A stretch of DNA of 64,000 bases from Streptomyces sp. NBC_00568 (GCF_026341855.1 NZ_JAPENW010000001.1:1674001-1738000), one strand, 5' to 3'; counted from the first letter of the stretch, positions 53,848 to 62,191 are shown. Translations and numbers: made by a program. Notes: a model not told the origin generated them from the letters alone.

Positions 53848-53886
53848 GTCTGCTCGCGGACCGTCGTTTCCCGAACGGCCGTACGG

Positions 53887-54642
53887 TCAGCTCCAGACGT
53901 TGCCCTGGTTCTGCGCGTGGGCGCCTTGCTGGCCCATGCCGTACTGGGCGCGCACTCCCTGGCCGATCACCGCGTTCTGCGGCGGCAGGAGTTCGCTGGG
54001 CTGGATGAGCGCGTAGCCGGTGCCCATGAAGCTGAGCTCCCAGCCCTCACCGGTGTTGCCGCGGCGCCGCCACACTCCGGAGGAGTGGGTCTGGGCCTGC
54101 ATCTGCACGCGCAGGCCGGTGGACCACGCGACGATCGCGTCGGCGTCGCAGTTGACGTATTTGTCCGGTGTGACCTGCATCATCAGCGGCATCCCGGAGG
54201 TCATCAGCGCGACCTTGCCGCGTCCCGTGATGTTGAGCTGGTACTTGCCGGAGCCGGAGATGCCGTACTGGCTGTCCACGGCGATGACGTCGTGGTGCAG
54301 ACCGGAGTCCATCGCCAGCACATAGCTGCTGTCGACGGTGAGGCCGTCCTGATCCACGTCGACCACGTGCACGTGCTGGCCGAGGTTGGCGAGGTAGACC
54401 GTGCCCTGCCCGTGGCAGCGCATCAGGTCGAGGCCCTCGCCGGTTTGCGCACGCGAGCGGCGCTGGCCGTTGTTCTGGTACTCGGCGTCGAACTCGACGA
54501 GACCCTGGTACGCGACCATGGTGCCCTTGCGGGCCAGGATGTCGTCGTGACCCTCCAGGACGACGCGCAGCATCTGCGAGTTCTGCAGGCTGTAGCGGTC
54601 CTGGGACTGCTGCTCGTTGTAGCCGAAAAGCGGGCTCTGCAT
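53887..54642 (-). CDS. AIM24-family protein (third of three)
   Basis: A 251-residue AIM24-family protein. It has the family pattern of two beta-rich halves: MLRVVLEGHDDILARKGTMVAYQGLVEF, then GEGLDLMRCHGQGTVYLANLG, and later AIVAWSTGLRVQMQAQ and GEGWELSFMGTGYALIQPSE. The C-terminal tail is Gln/Gly-rich (GMGQQGAHAQNQ). There is no membrane helix. The family is named after a yeast mitochondrial protein but its bacterial role is unknown. It is the last of three consecutive AIM24 genes, 16 bases after the second, and very probably in one operon with them. Confidence 0.87.
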   Translation of the reverse strand: MQSPLFGYNEQQSQDRYSLQNSQMLRVVLEGHDDILARKGTMVAYQGLVEFDAEYQNNGQRRSRAQTGEGLDLMRCHGQGTVYLANLGQHVHVVDVDQDGLTVDSSYVLAMDSGLHHDVIAVDSQYGISGSGKYQLNITGRGKVALMTSGMPLMMQVTPDKYVNCDADAIVAWSTGLRVQMQAQTHSSGVWRRRGNTGEGWELSFMGTGYALIQPSELLPPQNAVIGQGVRAQYGMGQQGAHAQNQGNVWS

Positions 54643-54658
54643 GGTGTCCTGCTCCCCC

Positions 54659-55339
54659 TCAGCCCCGGACTCGGAGGCGGTCGGTGCTGTCCTCGCTGGG
54701 CTGGACGACGACGATGCCCTGCCCGGAGAACGCCATCTGGTACGCCTCGCCGCTGCCGCGTCCGATCAGCGACTGCGCCTTGAAGCTGCGCTTGCCCTTC
54801 ACCTTGAGGTTCGGGGACCAGGCGACGAGCGCGTCCGGGTCGACGTACGTCTCGTCCTCACCGCCGCCGCAGTCGACGACGATCGGCTTGCCCCGGGACG
54901 TCAGCGCGACCCAGCCCTGACCGGAGATCTTGGTGTTCCACAGACCCTGTCCGGCGAACTTGGCGAGCCCCTTCACCCGCTCGACGCCCCAGGTGAGGTG
55001 AGCGTCGAAGGCGAGCAGATTCGTCGCGTTGACGGAGATCGCGTCCCCGTTGAGGTTGATGACGACGACGTTCGCCCCGTAGTCGGCGAGGTAGAGCAGG
55101 CCGTCGCCGGAGCACTTCATGAGGGGCGCGCCCTCGCCGGTCATCCAGTCGCGTGCGATCTGACGGACGGCGGGCGGGTTGGGCTCGTACTGGACGAACC
55201 CTTCGTAGGCGACCATCGACCCCACGCGCGCGAGGAGGTCGTTCCCGGTCTGCATGGCGACCTTCAGCATGTGATTGCCGTGGTTCTCCATGCGCGTGGT
55301 GACGGGTGTCGGGGCAAAGCCCGCGAATGGCTGGTTCAT
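54659..55339 (-). CDS. AIM24-family protein (second of three)
   Basis: A 226-residue AIM24 protein with the same core as its neighbours: MLKVAMQTGNDLLARVGSMVAYEGFV, GEGAPLMKCSGDGLLYLADYG, LLAFDAHLTWGVERVKGLA, ALVAWSPNLKVKGKRS and GEAYQMAFSGQGIVVVQPSE. It has no added domain and is the smallest of the three. It lies 11 bases downstream of the TerD-AIM24 fusion gene. The three differ enough (different N-termini and tails) to be ancient paralogues, suggesting a hetero-oligomer rather than recent duplication. Confidence 0.87.
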   Translation of the reverse strand: MNQPFAGFAPTPVTTRMENHGNHMLKVAMQTGNDLLARVGSMVAYEGFVQYEPNPPAVRQIARDWMTGEGAPLMKCSGDGLLYLADYGANVVVINLNGDAISVNATNLLAFDAHLTWGVERVKGLAKFAGQGLWNTKISGQGWVALTSRGKPIVVDCGGGEDETYVDPDALVAWSPNLKVKGKRSFKAQSLIGRGSGEAYQMAFSGQGIVVVQPSEDSTDRLRVRG

Positions 55340-55350
55340 GACGGGCTCCC

Positions 55351-57060
55351 TCAGACCTCGTACGGCTGGACGACGACGAAATTGCCCGGCGCGGCACGGA
55401 ACTGGAGGTTCACGCTCTCGCCGGTGTCGCCGGGGTAGGCGTTCCGGCGCATCCTGACCTGGCTGGACACGATCACCTGCGCGGCGGCGGACCAGGCGAC
55501 GACGGCGTTGCAGTCGGCGAACGTCGTGGGTGTCACCGGAAGCACGACAGGAGCGCCGTTCGTCTTGACGACGATGGTGCCGGTCCCCTGGAACTGCATC
55601 GTGAACAGCGCGCCCCCGGGGATGCCGTGCCCCTCGATGCGGCGGACCTCGTACTGAAGGGACTCGTCGAAGGCGAGGACGTTCTCCGCGGAGACGCAGA
55701 TCGCGTCACCCTGGAGTTCGATCGGGTGCACATGGGTGGCGTTCTCGGCAAAGAACACCTGGCCCTGGCCGGTACAGCGCATCAGCTGCATCTCCTGGCC
55801 GGTCGCGTTGCCCACGATCCGGCCGGCGAACCCGGCGCCCTTGTAGCTGAAGTCGACCTTGCCCTGGTACAGCACCATGCTGCCCTGCCGGGCCAGTACG
55901 GGCTGACCGCCGATGCCGAGATCGACGCGGATGAGCTTCTTGTTCTGCGGAGTCCACCGCTGACCGGTGGGCGTCTCCTTGAAGGCACCCAGTGCGGCGG
56001 CCACACCGGCCCCGCCCTGCGGCGCACCCTGGGGCGCGCCGTACGGGGAGGGGGCACCGGGCTGCCCCGGGTACGGCCCGGGTGCCTGGCCCGGGACCTG
56101 CCCGAACTGCGGCTGCTGACCGTAGCCGGGGGGTGCCGTCGGGGGCTGCTGACCGTATCCGGGAGGTGCCGTCGGCGCCTGCTGCCCGTAGCCGGGCGGC
56201 ATCGGGGCTGTCTGGCCGGGCGGCTGCTGGCCGTAGCCGGGCGGCGGACCGGGCGGACCGGGCGGACCGGGCGGCTGCGCGTACGGCGCGGGGCCCGGCG
56301 GCGGGACGGTGCCGCCCGGCGGGGTGTGCAGCGGCCCCACGATGGTGGGGGCGGCGTGCACGGAGGGCGCGTGAGCGGGCGGAGTGGCACCGGGCGGCGG
56401 CGCGAAGCCCTGAGCGGCGGGGGCCGGGGCGGGTGCCGCCGGAGCGCCGAACGTGGGCGGCGCGGTGGCCTGGGCCGGCGGCGCGAAGGACGGCGCCGCG
56501 CCGGACTGCGGCTGCGGAGCGGCGGGCTCCTCTTCGGCGACCTCGCCGCCGAAGTTCTTCAGGAGCGCGTCGAGGCCGCCGTCGAAGCCCTGCCCCACGG
56601 CGGCGAACCGCCAGACGTCCTTGAGGTAGAAGTCGCCCAGCATCACGGCACGTTCGGTGGAGAACTCCGCGCCGCTGAAGGCGTACCGGGCCACCTCCTC
56701 GCCGCCCGCGACGACACGGAGATATCCGGGGGCGATCTGAGACATCTGTCCGGCACCGTCGAGCGTCGCCGTGAAGGACAGCTTCTGGATCTGCGCCGGA
56801 ATCCGGTCGAGGGTGATCCGGAAGGACTCCGTGTCACCCGACTGCGCGCCGAGCAGCTGAATGGACTCCTCGGGGGACTTCGGCTGGTTGAAGAAGACGA
56901 AGTACCGGTCGTCCGAAAGCCGTTCGTCGGCGTCCAGACCGAAGCAACTGATGTCGAAGGTCAGCCCGGGGCCGGTGATCTGCACACCTACGTACAGATC
57001 GGTGCCCGCGGTGAGGTCACTGATCTTGGCCTTGTGGCCGCGTTGGAATTCCCTGGCCAT
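55351..57060 (-). CDS. TerD domain - Pro-rich linker - AIM24 domain fusion protein
   Basis: A 569-residue fusion. The N-terminal TerD domain (about 1-180) shows TDLYVGVQITGPGLTFDISCFGLD, DDRYFVFFNQPKSPEESIQL and the terminal RAVMLGDFYLKDVWRFAAVGQGF; TerD folds bind calcium through acidic loops. A ~170-residue linker is almost all Pro, Gly, Ala and Gln, with PPGYGQQ-type repeats. The C-terminal AIM24 domain (about 365-569) reads KLIRVDLGIGGQPVLARQGS and ends FRAAPGNFVVVQPYEV. The ATG at 57060 starts MAREFQRGHKAKI. It heads the three-gene AIM24 operon. Role: stress-linked or surface-associated by analogy with ter genes, unproven. Confidence 0.88.
   Translation of the reverse strand: MAREFQRGHKAKISDLTAGTDLYVGVQITGPGLTFDISCFGLDADERLSDDRYFVFFNQPKSPEESIQLLGAQSGDTESFRITLDRIPAQIQKLSFTATLDGAGQMSQIAPGYLRVVAGGEEVARYAFSGAEFSTERAVMLGDFYLKDVWRFAAVGQGFDGGLDALLKNFGGEVAEEEPAAPQPQSGAAPSFAPPAQATAPPTFGAPAAPAPAPAAQGFAPPPGATPPAHAPSVHAAPTIVGPLHTPPGGTVPPPGPAPYAQPPGPPGPPGPPPGYGQQPPGQTAPMPPGYGQQAPTAPPGYGQQPPTAPPGYGQQPQFGQVPGQAPGPYPGQPGAPSPYGAPQGAPQGGAGVAAALGAFKETPTGQRWTPQNKKLIRVDLGIGGQPVLARQGSMVLYQGKVDFSYKGAGFAGRIVGNATGQEMQLMRCTGQGQVFFAENATHVHPIELQGDAICVSAENVLAFDESLQYEVRRIEGHGIPGGALFTMQFQGTGTIVVKTNGAPVVLPVTPTTFADCNAVVAWSAAAQVIVSSQVRMRRNAYPGDTGESVNLQFRAAPGNFVVVQPYEV
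56060..56330. repeat. repeat tract coding the Pro/Gly/Gln linker
   Basis: Imperfect ~30-39-base repeats with the core CTGCTGACCGTAGCCGGG encode PPGYGQQ units in the TerD-AIM24 linker, followed by short GGGCGGACC repeats encoding PPGPPG. Copy number is likely to vary among strains. Confidence 0.7.
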
Positions 57061-57184
57061 GCGTAACGACCGTCCCCCATCCCGATGCGAGTGCGTCGCG
57101 TCAGGCTAACGGCAAAGTCCGGAAGTGGACGAAGCCGGTACAGACCCGGTACACAATCGCGTCCGCGGCGGGGCGGGCCCGCCC

Positions 57185-57781
57185 CTACTCGTCGCGCGAG
57201 GCCGGGAGGTGGGGCAGCCGGTCGGCGGCGACGACGCCTTCGAGATATCCGCGAGCCCGTTCGGTACGCGGATAGGCCTCGAGGAGCCGCCAGAAACGCG
57301 GCCCGTGCCCGGGTACGAGCAGATGGGCGAGCTCGTGGAGGAGGACGTAGTCGACGACGTACTCGGGCATGCCCTGCAGCCGGTGCGACAGACGGATGCT
57401 GCCCTCGGAGGGGGTGCACGAGCCCCAGCGGGTGTTCTGGTTGGTGACCCAGCGCACCGACGAGGGCCGCGCTCGGCCCTCGAAGTAATGGGCCGACAGC
57501 CGCTCGGCACGCTCGGCCAGCTCGGTGTCGCCGAGCACCCGTTTGCTTTCCTGGGCGGCCAGTTTGTCGAGCATGACGGTCACCCAGCGCTGCTCCTCCG
57601 CCTCGGACATGCGGGCGGGGATGAGCACGACGGTGCGATCGCCCTCTCGGTACGCGGAGACTGTTCTGCGCCGTCGGGCGCTCCTGCGGACCTCGATCGC
57701 GCTCGCCCCCGAACCGCTCGGCGGCGGGCTCGTCGTGCTGCGCTTGGTTTTTGCGGCGCTGTGCAGTGGGTCGGCGGGCAC
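57185..57781 (-). CDS. YgjP-type (M48/DUF45) metal-dependent hydrolase
   Basis: A 198-residue protein of the YgjP/DUF45 family of gluzincin-like metallopeptidases. The zinc motif HELAH lies in YVLLHELAHLLVPGHGPRFW, with the third histidine in GHG. NQNTRWGSCTPSEGSIRLSHRL is the family's second conserved block. The N-terminal ~40 residues are low-complexity and basic. The GTG at 57781 is uncertain, since no ribosome site is visible. It is divergent from the ThiF-like gene with about 215 bases between starts; whether the two are functionally linked is unknown. Confidence 0.85.
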   Translation of the reverse strand: MPADPLHSAAKTKRSTTSPPPSGSGASAIEVRRSARRRRTVSAYREGDRTVVLIPARMSEAEEQRWVTVMLDKLAAQESKRVLGDTELAERAERLSAHYFEGRARPSSVRWVTNQNTRWGSCTPSEGSIRLSHRLQGMPEYVVDYVLLHELAHLLVPGHGPRFWRLLEAYPRTERARGYLEGVVAADRLPHLPASRDE

Positions 57782-57998
57782 GCCCCGACGTTACCCGCTG
57801 CACATGGGGGAAGTCCCGCCCCCGGGACGGTTCGATGCCGATCCGCACTCCGCGCGTTTGATTTGTGCGACGAACGGTGCCGCCTGTGGACAACTTTCGG
57901 CGGGGCTCGACGCGGACGGGCATGCTGGCGATCGGTCCGCCGTGCGGCAGTCGCACCGCGGACATACGGGGACGTTCTACGGTCTACGGGGGTAGGTC

Positions 57999-59198
57999 AT
58001 GCATCCGATCGTGAAGCCCGCGCTGCGGCGCGGCTGGCGGGATCTCAACACCGTGCAGTTCGGAATGGCACCGGCGCACGCGATGGTGCTGGGCCCGATG
58101 GACACGGCGACAGGCAGCTTCCTCGAGCTGCTCGACGGGACACGCGGAATGCCGCTGCTGCGCGAGCAGGGCCGCGAGATGGGGCTGCCGGACGGCCATG
58201 TCGACGGACTGGTGGACCGGCTGGCCCGGTCGGGTCTGCTGGACGACGCGACCGGAGGCGGCCCGGCCGCGGACGCGTTGCGCGAGAAGAAGGAGGTCAT
58301 GGACCGGCTGCGATCCGACCTCGCCTCGATCTCCCTCGTAGCTCGCCGGCCGGGCGGGGCCGTCGAGCGTCTGGCCGCCCGCCGCTGTCTGCGCGTGCAG
58401 GTGCGGGGCGCCGGCCGGGTGGGGGTCGTCCTGGCAGCGCTGCTCGCGGGCGCCGGTGTGGGCGAGGTCGAGGTGCGTGACCTCGGCCGCGTCGAGCCGT
58501 GGGACGTGGCGCCGGGCGGCCTTCCCGTCGAGTCCATCGGTGAGCGCAGGGAGGACGCCGCGCGGCGGGCGGTGCGCCGAGCGGCCCCGGACCGTCCGCC
58601 CCGGGCCTCCTCCAAGGAGAGGCAGGATAGGCAGGGCGAGGAGACCCGCGGACTGTCCCTGGTGGTCATCACTCCCCGGGACGGCCTCGGCGTCCACGCG
58701 CCGGACCCGGTGTCGGCCGAAAGCCTGATCGCCTCGGGGACGCCCCACCTCTACGCGGGCGTTGTCGAGGCGACCGGGATCGTGGGCCCTTTGGTCCTGC
58801 CGGGCGACACCGGCTGCGCCGGCTGTCTGGACCGGCAGCGCACCGACCGGGATCCGACCTGGCCACGTCTGGTCGCGCAGTGGCGCTCAGGGCAGCAGCG
58901 CCGAGTGGCCGCATGCGATCTCGCCCTGGCCTCGGCGGTCGCCGCACTCGCCGCGAGCCACGCGCTCGTCTTCCTGGACGGAGATCAGCCCTCCAGCGCG
59001 GGGGCCCGCTGGGAGGCCTCGCTCCCCGGATGCGACTGGCACGCGAAGCCGGTCCGGGCTCATCCCGGATGTCCCTGCGGGACCGAGGAGAAAACAAAAG
59101 GGGAGCGGACCCCCGAGGACGGCGAAGGGCACGAGACAATGGCCGGGCAACAGCCGCACGCGACACGGCTTGCTGGGACCTGGAGGGCGCATGTCTGA
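57999..59198 (+). CDS. RiPP-type E1/ThiF-like protein with leader-binding N-terminus
   Basis: A 399-residue protein of the ocin-ThiF-like class (annotated elsewhere as TOMM precursor leader-peptide-binding or ThiF family). The N-terminal ~85 residues (LRRGWRDLNTVQFGMAPAHA, FLELLDGTRG, LVDRLARSGLLDD) fit a winged-helix RiPP-recognition element. An E1-like Rossmann region follows (VQVRGAGRVGVVLAALLAG), but the aspartate that normally binds ATP ribose is degenerate (VEVRDLGRVEP). Two CxxC-like motifs, GCAGCLDRQ and HPGCPCG, would hold a structural zinc. No precursor peptide or YcaO gene is in view. The C-terminal ~40 residues are low-complexity. The ABC1 kinase gene overlaps its end by 8 bases. 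Confidence 0.78.
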   Translation: MHPIVKPALRRGWRDLNTVQFGMAPAHAMVLGPMDTATGSFLELLDGTRGMPLLREQGREMGLPDGHVDGLVDRLARSGLLDDATGGGPAADALREKKEVMDRLRSDLASISLVARRPGGAVERLAARRCLRVQVRGAGRVGVVLAALLAGAGVGEVEVRDLGRVEPWDVAPGGLPVESIGERREDAARRAVRRAAPDRPPRASSKERQDRQGEETRGLSLVVITPRDGLGVHAPDPVSAESLIASGTPHLYAGVVEATGIVGPLVLPGDTGCAGCLDRQRTDRDPTWPRLVAQWRSGQQRRVAACDLALASAVAALAASHALVFLDGDQPSSAGARWEASLPGCDWHAKPVRAHPGCPCGTEEKTKGERTPEDGEGHETMAGQQPHATRLAGTWRAHV

Positions 59199-60567
59199 TC
59201 TTCCCCGGAAGGCAGTCACCCGTACTGCCAAACTGGCCGCGCTACCGCTCGGCTTCGCCGGGCGGGCGACCTGGGGACTCGGTAAGCGGATCGGCGGAAA
59301 GTCGGCCGAGATCGTGGGCCGCGAGCTTCAGCAGCGGACGGCCGAGCAACTCTTCAAGGTGCTCGGGGAGCTGAAGGGCGGTGCGATGAAGTTCGGGCAG
59401 GCGATGTCCGTCTTCGAGTCGGCACTGCCGGAGGAGGTCGCGGGCCCCTATCGGGCGGCGCTGACGAAGCTCCAGGAAGCCGCGCCCCCCATGCCGACCC
59501 GCACGGTCCACTCCGTGCTGGAGGAGAGGCTCGGCGCGGACTGGACCGAGCTGTTCACGGAGTTCGAGGACAAGCCGTCCGCGGCGGCCTCGATCGGCCA
59601 GGTGCACCGGGCGGTGTGGCACGACGGGCGTGAGGTCGCCGTCAAGGTGCAGTATCCGGGGGCGGGCGAGGCCCTCCTGTCCGATCTAACCCAACTCGGC
59701 CGGTTCGCCCGGCTCCTCGGTCCCCTGATCCCCGGAATGGACATCAAGCCGCTCATCACGGAGCTGCGTGACCGGGTCTCCGAGGAGCTCGACTACGGCC
59801 TGGAGGCGCAGGCCCAGGCGGCGCACGCCGAGGAGTTCGCGGACGACCCGGACGTCATGGTGCCGGCGGTGGTCCACCAGTGCGAGCAGGTCCTGGTGAC
59901 CGAGTGGTTCGACGGGATACCGCTGTCGGAGGTGATCACCGACGGCACGCCGGAGCAGCGGAACCGCGCCGGGCAGTTGCTGGCCCGCTTCCTCTTCTCG
60001 GGCCCCGCCCGCACCGGCCTGCTGCACGCGGATCCGCACCCGGGCAACTTCCGTCTCCTGCCGGACGAGAAGAGCGGCTGGCGCCTGGGCGTCCTGGACT
60101 TCGGCACCGTGGACCGGCTTCCCGGCGGCCTGCCCCAGCCGATAGGCGATTCCCTCCGCATGACCCTGGACGGTGACGCCGAGTCGGTCTACGAACTGCT
60201 CTGCGAGGAAGGCTTCGTCAAGGAGTCGATAGACCTCGAACCCGACGCGGTCCTGGACTACCTGCTGCCGATCATCGAACCGGCCCAGGCCGACGAGTTC
60301 ACCTTCACCCGGGGCTGGATGCGCAGCCAGGCCGCCCGCATCGCCGACCCCCGCTCCCCCGCCCACCAGTTGGGCCGGCAGCTGAATCTGCCGCCGGCGT
60401 ACCTCCTCATACACCGTGTGACCCTCAGCACCATCGGTGTGCTGTGCCAGCTCGGCGCGACGGTCCGCCTGCGCGACGAACTGGAGGAATGGCTGCCGGG
60501 GTTCGTGCCGGAGGAGGAGCTGGAGGACGAGGACCTGGACGAAGAGGTGGCGGCCGCCGAGGCGTGA
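59191..60567 (+). CDS. ABC1/UbiB-family atypical kinase
   Basis: A 458-residue ABC1 (ADCK/UbiB) protein kinase-like protein. The family-specific KxGQ motif is GGAMKFGQAMS near residue 65; the Ala-rich loop is AAASIGQVHRAVW; the catalytic motif is LLHADPHPGNF and the metal motif DFGTVDRLP. ABC1 proteins support isoprenoid-quinone or lipid biology with ATPase activity; here menaquinone is the expected quinone, but the substrate is unproven. The C-terminus is very acidic. The ATG at 59191 has GGAGGG five bases upstream and overlaps the ThiF-like gene by 8 bases, so the two are coupled. Confidence 0.92.
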   Translation: MSDLPRKAVTRTAKLAALPLGFAGRATWGLGKRIGGKSAEIVGRELQQRTAEQLFKVLGELKGGAMKFGQAMSVFESALPEEVAGPYRAALTKLQEAAPPMPTRTVHSVLEERLGADWTELFTEFEDKPSAAASIGQVHRAVWHDGREVAVKVQYPGAGEALLSDLTQLGRFARLLGPLIPGMDIKPLITELRDRVSEELDYGLEAQAQAAHAEEFADDPDVMVPAVVHQCEQVLVTEWFDGIPLSEVITDGTPEQRNRAGQLLARFLFSGPARTGLLHADPHPGNFRLLPDEKSGWRLGVLDFGTVDRLPGGLPQPIGDSLRMTLDGDAESVYELLCEEGFVKESIDLEPDAVLDYLLPIIEPAQADEFTFTRGWMRSQAARIADPRSPAHQLGRQLNLPPAYLLIHRVTLSTIGVLCQLGATVRLRDELEEWLPGFVPEEELEDEDLDEEVAAAEA

Positions 60568-60645
60568 GTTCACGCCGCGGACGCGGTCCACGGGCGGGCA
60601 GTTGTCGCACCGGATCGCCGGAGGACCCCCTTCCTCGGGGCGGGA

Positions 60646-60870
60646 CTACCACCAGGCCGAGTCGAGACGGCCCTCGATCGCTCTGAGGTTGCTGCGGGCG
60701 CAGTTGTCGCAGAAGTAGCGGCGGGTGCCGTTCTCGACGGAGCAGGTCCACGTCGGCAGGGGGCCATCGGCCTGGGTGCCGCAGTGGGCGCACACGATCT
60801 TCCGGGCTTCGCCCGCGTCGGACCGCGGTGGGGAACCGGTGCTGTCACTGTCTTCGGGAAGACTCGTCAC
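60646..60870 (-). CDS. small zinc-ribbon protein
   Basis: A 74-residue protein with a four-cysteine zinc ribbon: IVCAHCGTQ and, 26 residues on, YFCDNCARSN. Between them is WTCSVENGTRR, with a fifth Cys. The N-terminus is acidic and Ser/Pro-rich. The closing RAIEGRLDSAWW is conserved-looking. A role in nucleic-acid or protein binding is inferred only from the ribbon. The GTG at 60870 is chosen (MTSLPEDSDST); an upstream start at 60918 is possible. It converges on the ABC1 gene with 78 bases between stops. Confidence 0.78.
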   Translation of the reverse strand: MTSLPEDSDSTGSPPRSDAGEARKIVCAHCGTQADGPLPTWTCSVENGTRRYFCDNCARSNLRAIEGRLDSAWW

Positions 60871-61000
60871 TCGGGCGACGATATCGCCGCGATCGGCGGT
60901 TCGCCCGGCACAACGCACCGCGGGGGCCGGTCCGAACGGACCGACCCCCGCGGGATTCCATGTCTGCGACTGCTACGGCTGCTGAGACGACATGCGTCGA

Positions 61001-61324
61001 CTACTGCATGACCGCCATGGCCAGCGCGCGCCGGGCTCGCATCGAAGCGCGCTCGGCCCTGCGCTGCATGCGGCGAGCGGTCGCCAGGCGCACGGCCCGG
61101 CGTTCCTGCTCGGCCTGGTGCAGTCGCTCGTGCATATGCGCACGAGCCAAGGCTTCTGGGATGAGTTGCATCTCTCGGGTCCTGTTCTGACGCGAGTCGT
61201 TCGCGCCGGTGGAGGTGAAGTCTGGGGTCGCGGAACCTGCGGGTTCGCTCGTGGACGGCTTCATCGGGGCCTGCTTCTTGGGGTCGTGCGTCAGGGGACG
61301 GTCGATCGTTCCTCGGATGTTCAT
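61001..61324 (-). CDS. small basic protein coupled to wblC
   Basis: A 107-residue protein whose ATG overlaps the wblC stop by four bases (ATGA). The N-terminal ~50 residues are hydrophilic and poorly conserved-looking; the C-terminal part from MQLIPEALARAHMHERLHQA is a long, strongly basic amphipathic helix (EQERRAVRLATARRMQRRAERASMRARR). An internal ATG at 61171 could make a 56-residue form. No family is recognised. Coupling to wblC means it would be made whenever the antibiotic-response regulator is made, so a role at the ribosome or on RNA is conceivable but unsupported. Confidence 0.68.
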   Translation of the reverse strand: MNIRGTIDRPLTHDPKKQAPMKPSTSEPAGSATPDFTSTGANDSRQNRTREMQLIPEALARAHMHERLHQAEQERRAVRLATARRMQRRAERASMRARRALAMAVMQ

Positions 61325-61689
61325 GCCGCAACCGGGTTCTTGCGCGGGCGGCCACGCGGCCGCTTGCGGGCCACGACAACACCCTGGACGAAGAGCTCGC
61401 CACCCCAGACGCCCCAGGGCTCACGCCGCTCCTTGGCGCCGGCGAGGCAGGCCTCCATCAGCGGGCAGGTACGGCAGAGGGACTTGGCGTACTCGACGTC
61501 GGCCGGCGACTCGGCGAAGAAGACCTCCGGGTCGTAGGAACGGCAGGGGACGGGTACGCCGAGGTTCTCGATGGCGTCGTCGAGCGCGGTGAGCGCAGTG
61601 AGCGGGATCAAGGTGGAGTCCTCCGTGAGGCCGGGCGGGGGGATCGTTTCGGAAGGCGGTACGGACGGGGCGTGCGCTTCGAGTTGCAC
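61321..61689 (-). CDS. wblC: WhiB-family antibiotic-response regulator WblC (WhiB7)
   Basis: A 122-residue WhiB7 orthologue that activates intrinsic antibiotic-resistance genes by binding the principal sigma factor and AT-rich promoter DNA. Cluster cysteines lie in VPCRSYDP, SLCRTCPLMEACLAG; the turn is EPWGVWGGELF; and the C-terminus has the AT-hook RGRPRK specific to WhiB7. The GTG at 61689 (MQLEAHAPSVPP) matches the recalled S. coelicolor protein almost exactly. Upstream is a ~600-base leader with a translated-looking ORF, an intrinsic terminator and an AT-rich WblC-type promoter, pointing to attenuation plus autoactivation. Confidence 0.97.
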   Translation of the reverse strand: MQLEAHAPSVPPSETIPPPGLTEDSTLIPLTALTALDDAIENLGVPVPCRSYDPEVFFAESPADVEYAKSLCRTCPLMEACLAGAKERREPWGVWGGELFVQGVVVARKRPRGRPRKNPVAA

Positions 61690-61796
61690 GGTTCGTCTTC
61701 CTCGTCTGGTCGTGCCGGCCGGGTTGGCCGGTTGGCGGCTGGTACCGGGTTCTTTTCTTGTCCCGAGGCCCCTTCGCTCCGCTGTCCCCGGTCGGG

Positions 61797-61840
61797 GACA
61801 AACAGAAGGGCCGCGGATCCCGGGTGGGGTTCCGCGGCCC
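61797..61840 (-). terminator. attenuator (intrinsic terminator) in the wblC leader
   Basis: On the minus strand a 10-bp GC-only-rich stem GGGCCGCGGA / TCCGCGGCCC (61840-61831 with 61817-61808) is followed at once by CTTCTGTTTGTCC, a U-rich tail. It lies about 120 bases before the wblC start and 24 bases after the stop of the leader ORF, so it would end transcription before wblC unless overridden. Confidence 0.85.
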
Positions 61841-61864
61841 TGAAGGCGCCGGCCTGATCGAGAA

Positions 61865-62191
61865 TCAGGCTGGATCACTCCAGGGTTCAGGCCCACGGAA
61901 GGCCCACATCGTGTGCTGCTGCTTCGTCTGCTTCAGGGATCCGGCACCGGCTGCCGCAAAGGCATAGGCATGGGCCTCTGCCACTACTGCCGCTTCCAGT
62001 GCCTGGGTCGGTCGCTCATTGCGCTCACGGATGGGAAGACCCGCGAGAGACACGGAGGACGCCGGCCGGACGGCAGGAATGCCGGACAGACCGGTGCCCA
62101 GGTTCGAGACGCCGAGCATGCACGTGGAGACGACGACCGAGCGATCGGTCATTTTCACGGTGTTGATGAAGCTGGTGTTGATGCTGATCAC
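61865..62191 (-). CDS. wblC leader ORF (candidate regulatory uORF)
   Basis: A 108-codon frame in the wblC leader. The GTG at 62191 (MISINTSFINTV) has GGAGG eight bases upstream, one of the better ribosome sites in the window. The peptide shows no known domain and ends TMWAFRGPEPWSDPA. Its stop is 24 bases from the attenuator stem. In Mycobacterium and other actinobacteria whiB7 is known to be controlled by a leader uORF whose disturbed translation by antibiotics prevents leader termination; this ORF fits that role. It may also be a shorter uORF within this frame. Protein function beyond sensing is not suggested. Confidence 0.6.
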   Translation of the reverse strand: MISINTSFINTVKMTDRSVVVSTCMLGVSNLGTGLSGIPAVRPASSVSLAGLPIRERNERPTQALEAAVVAEAHAYAFAAAGAGSLKQTKQQHTMWAFRGPEPWSDPA

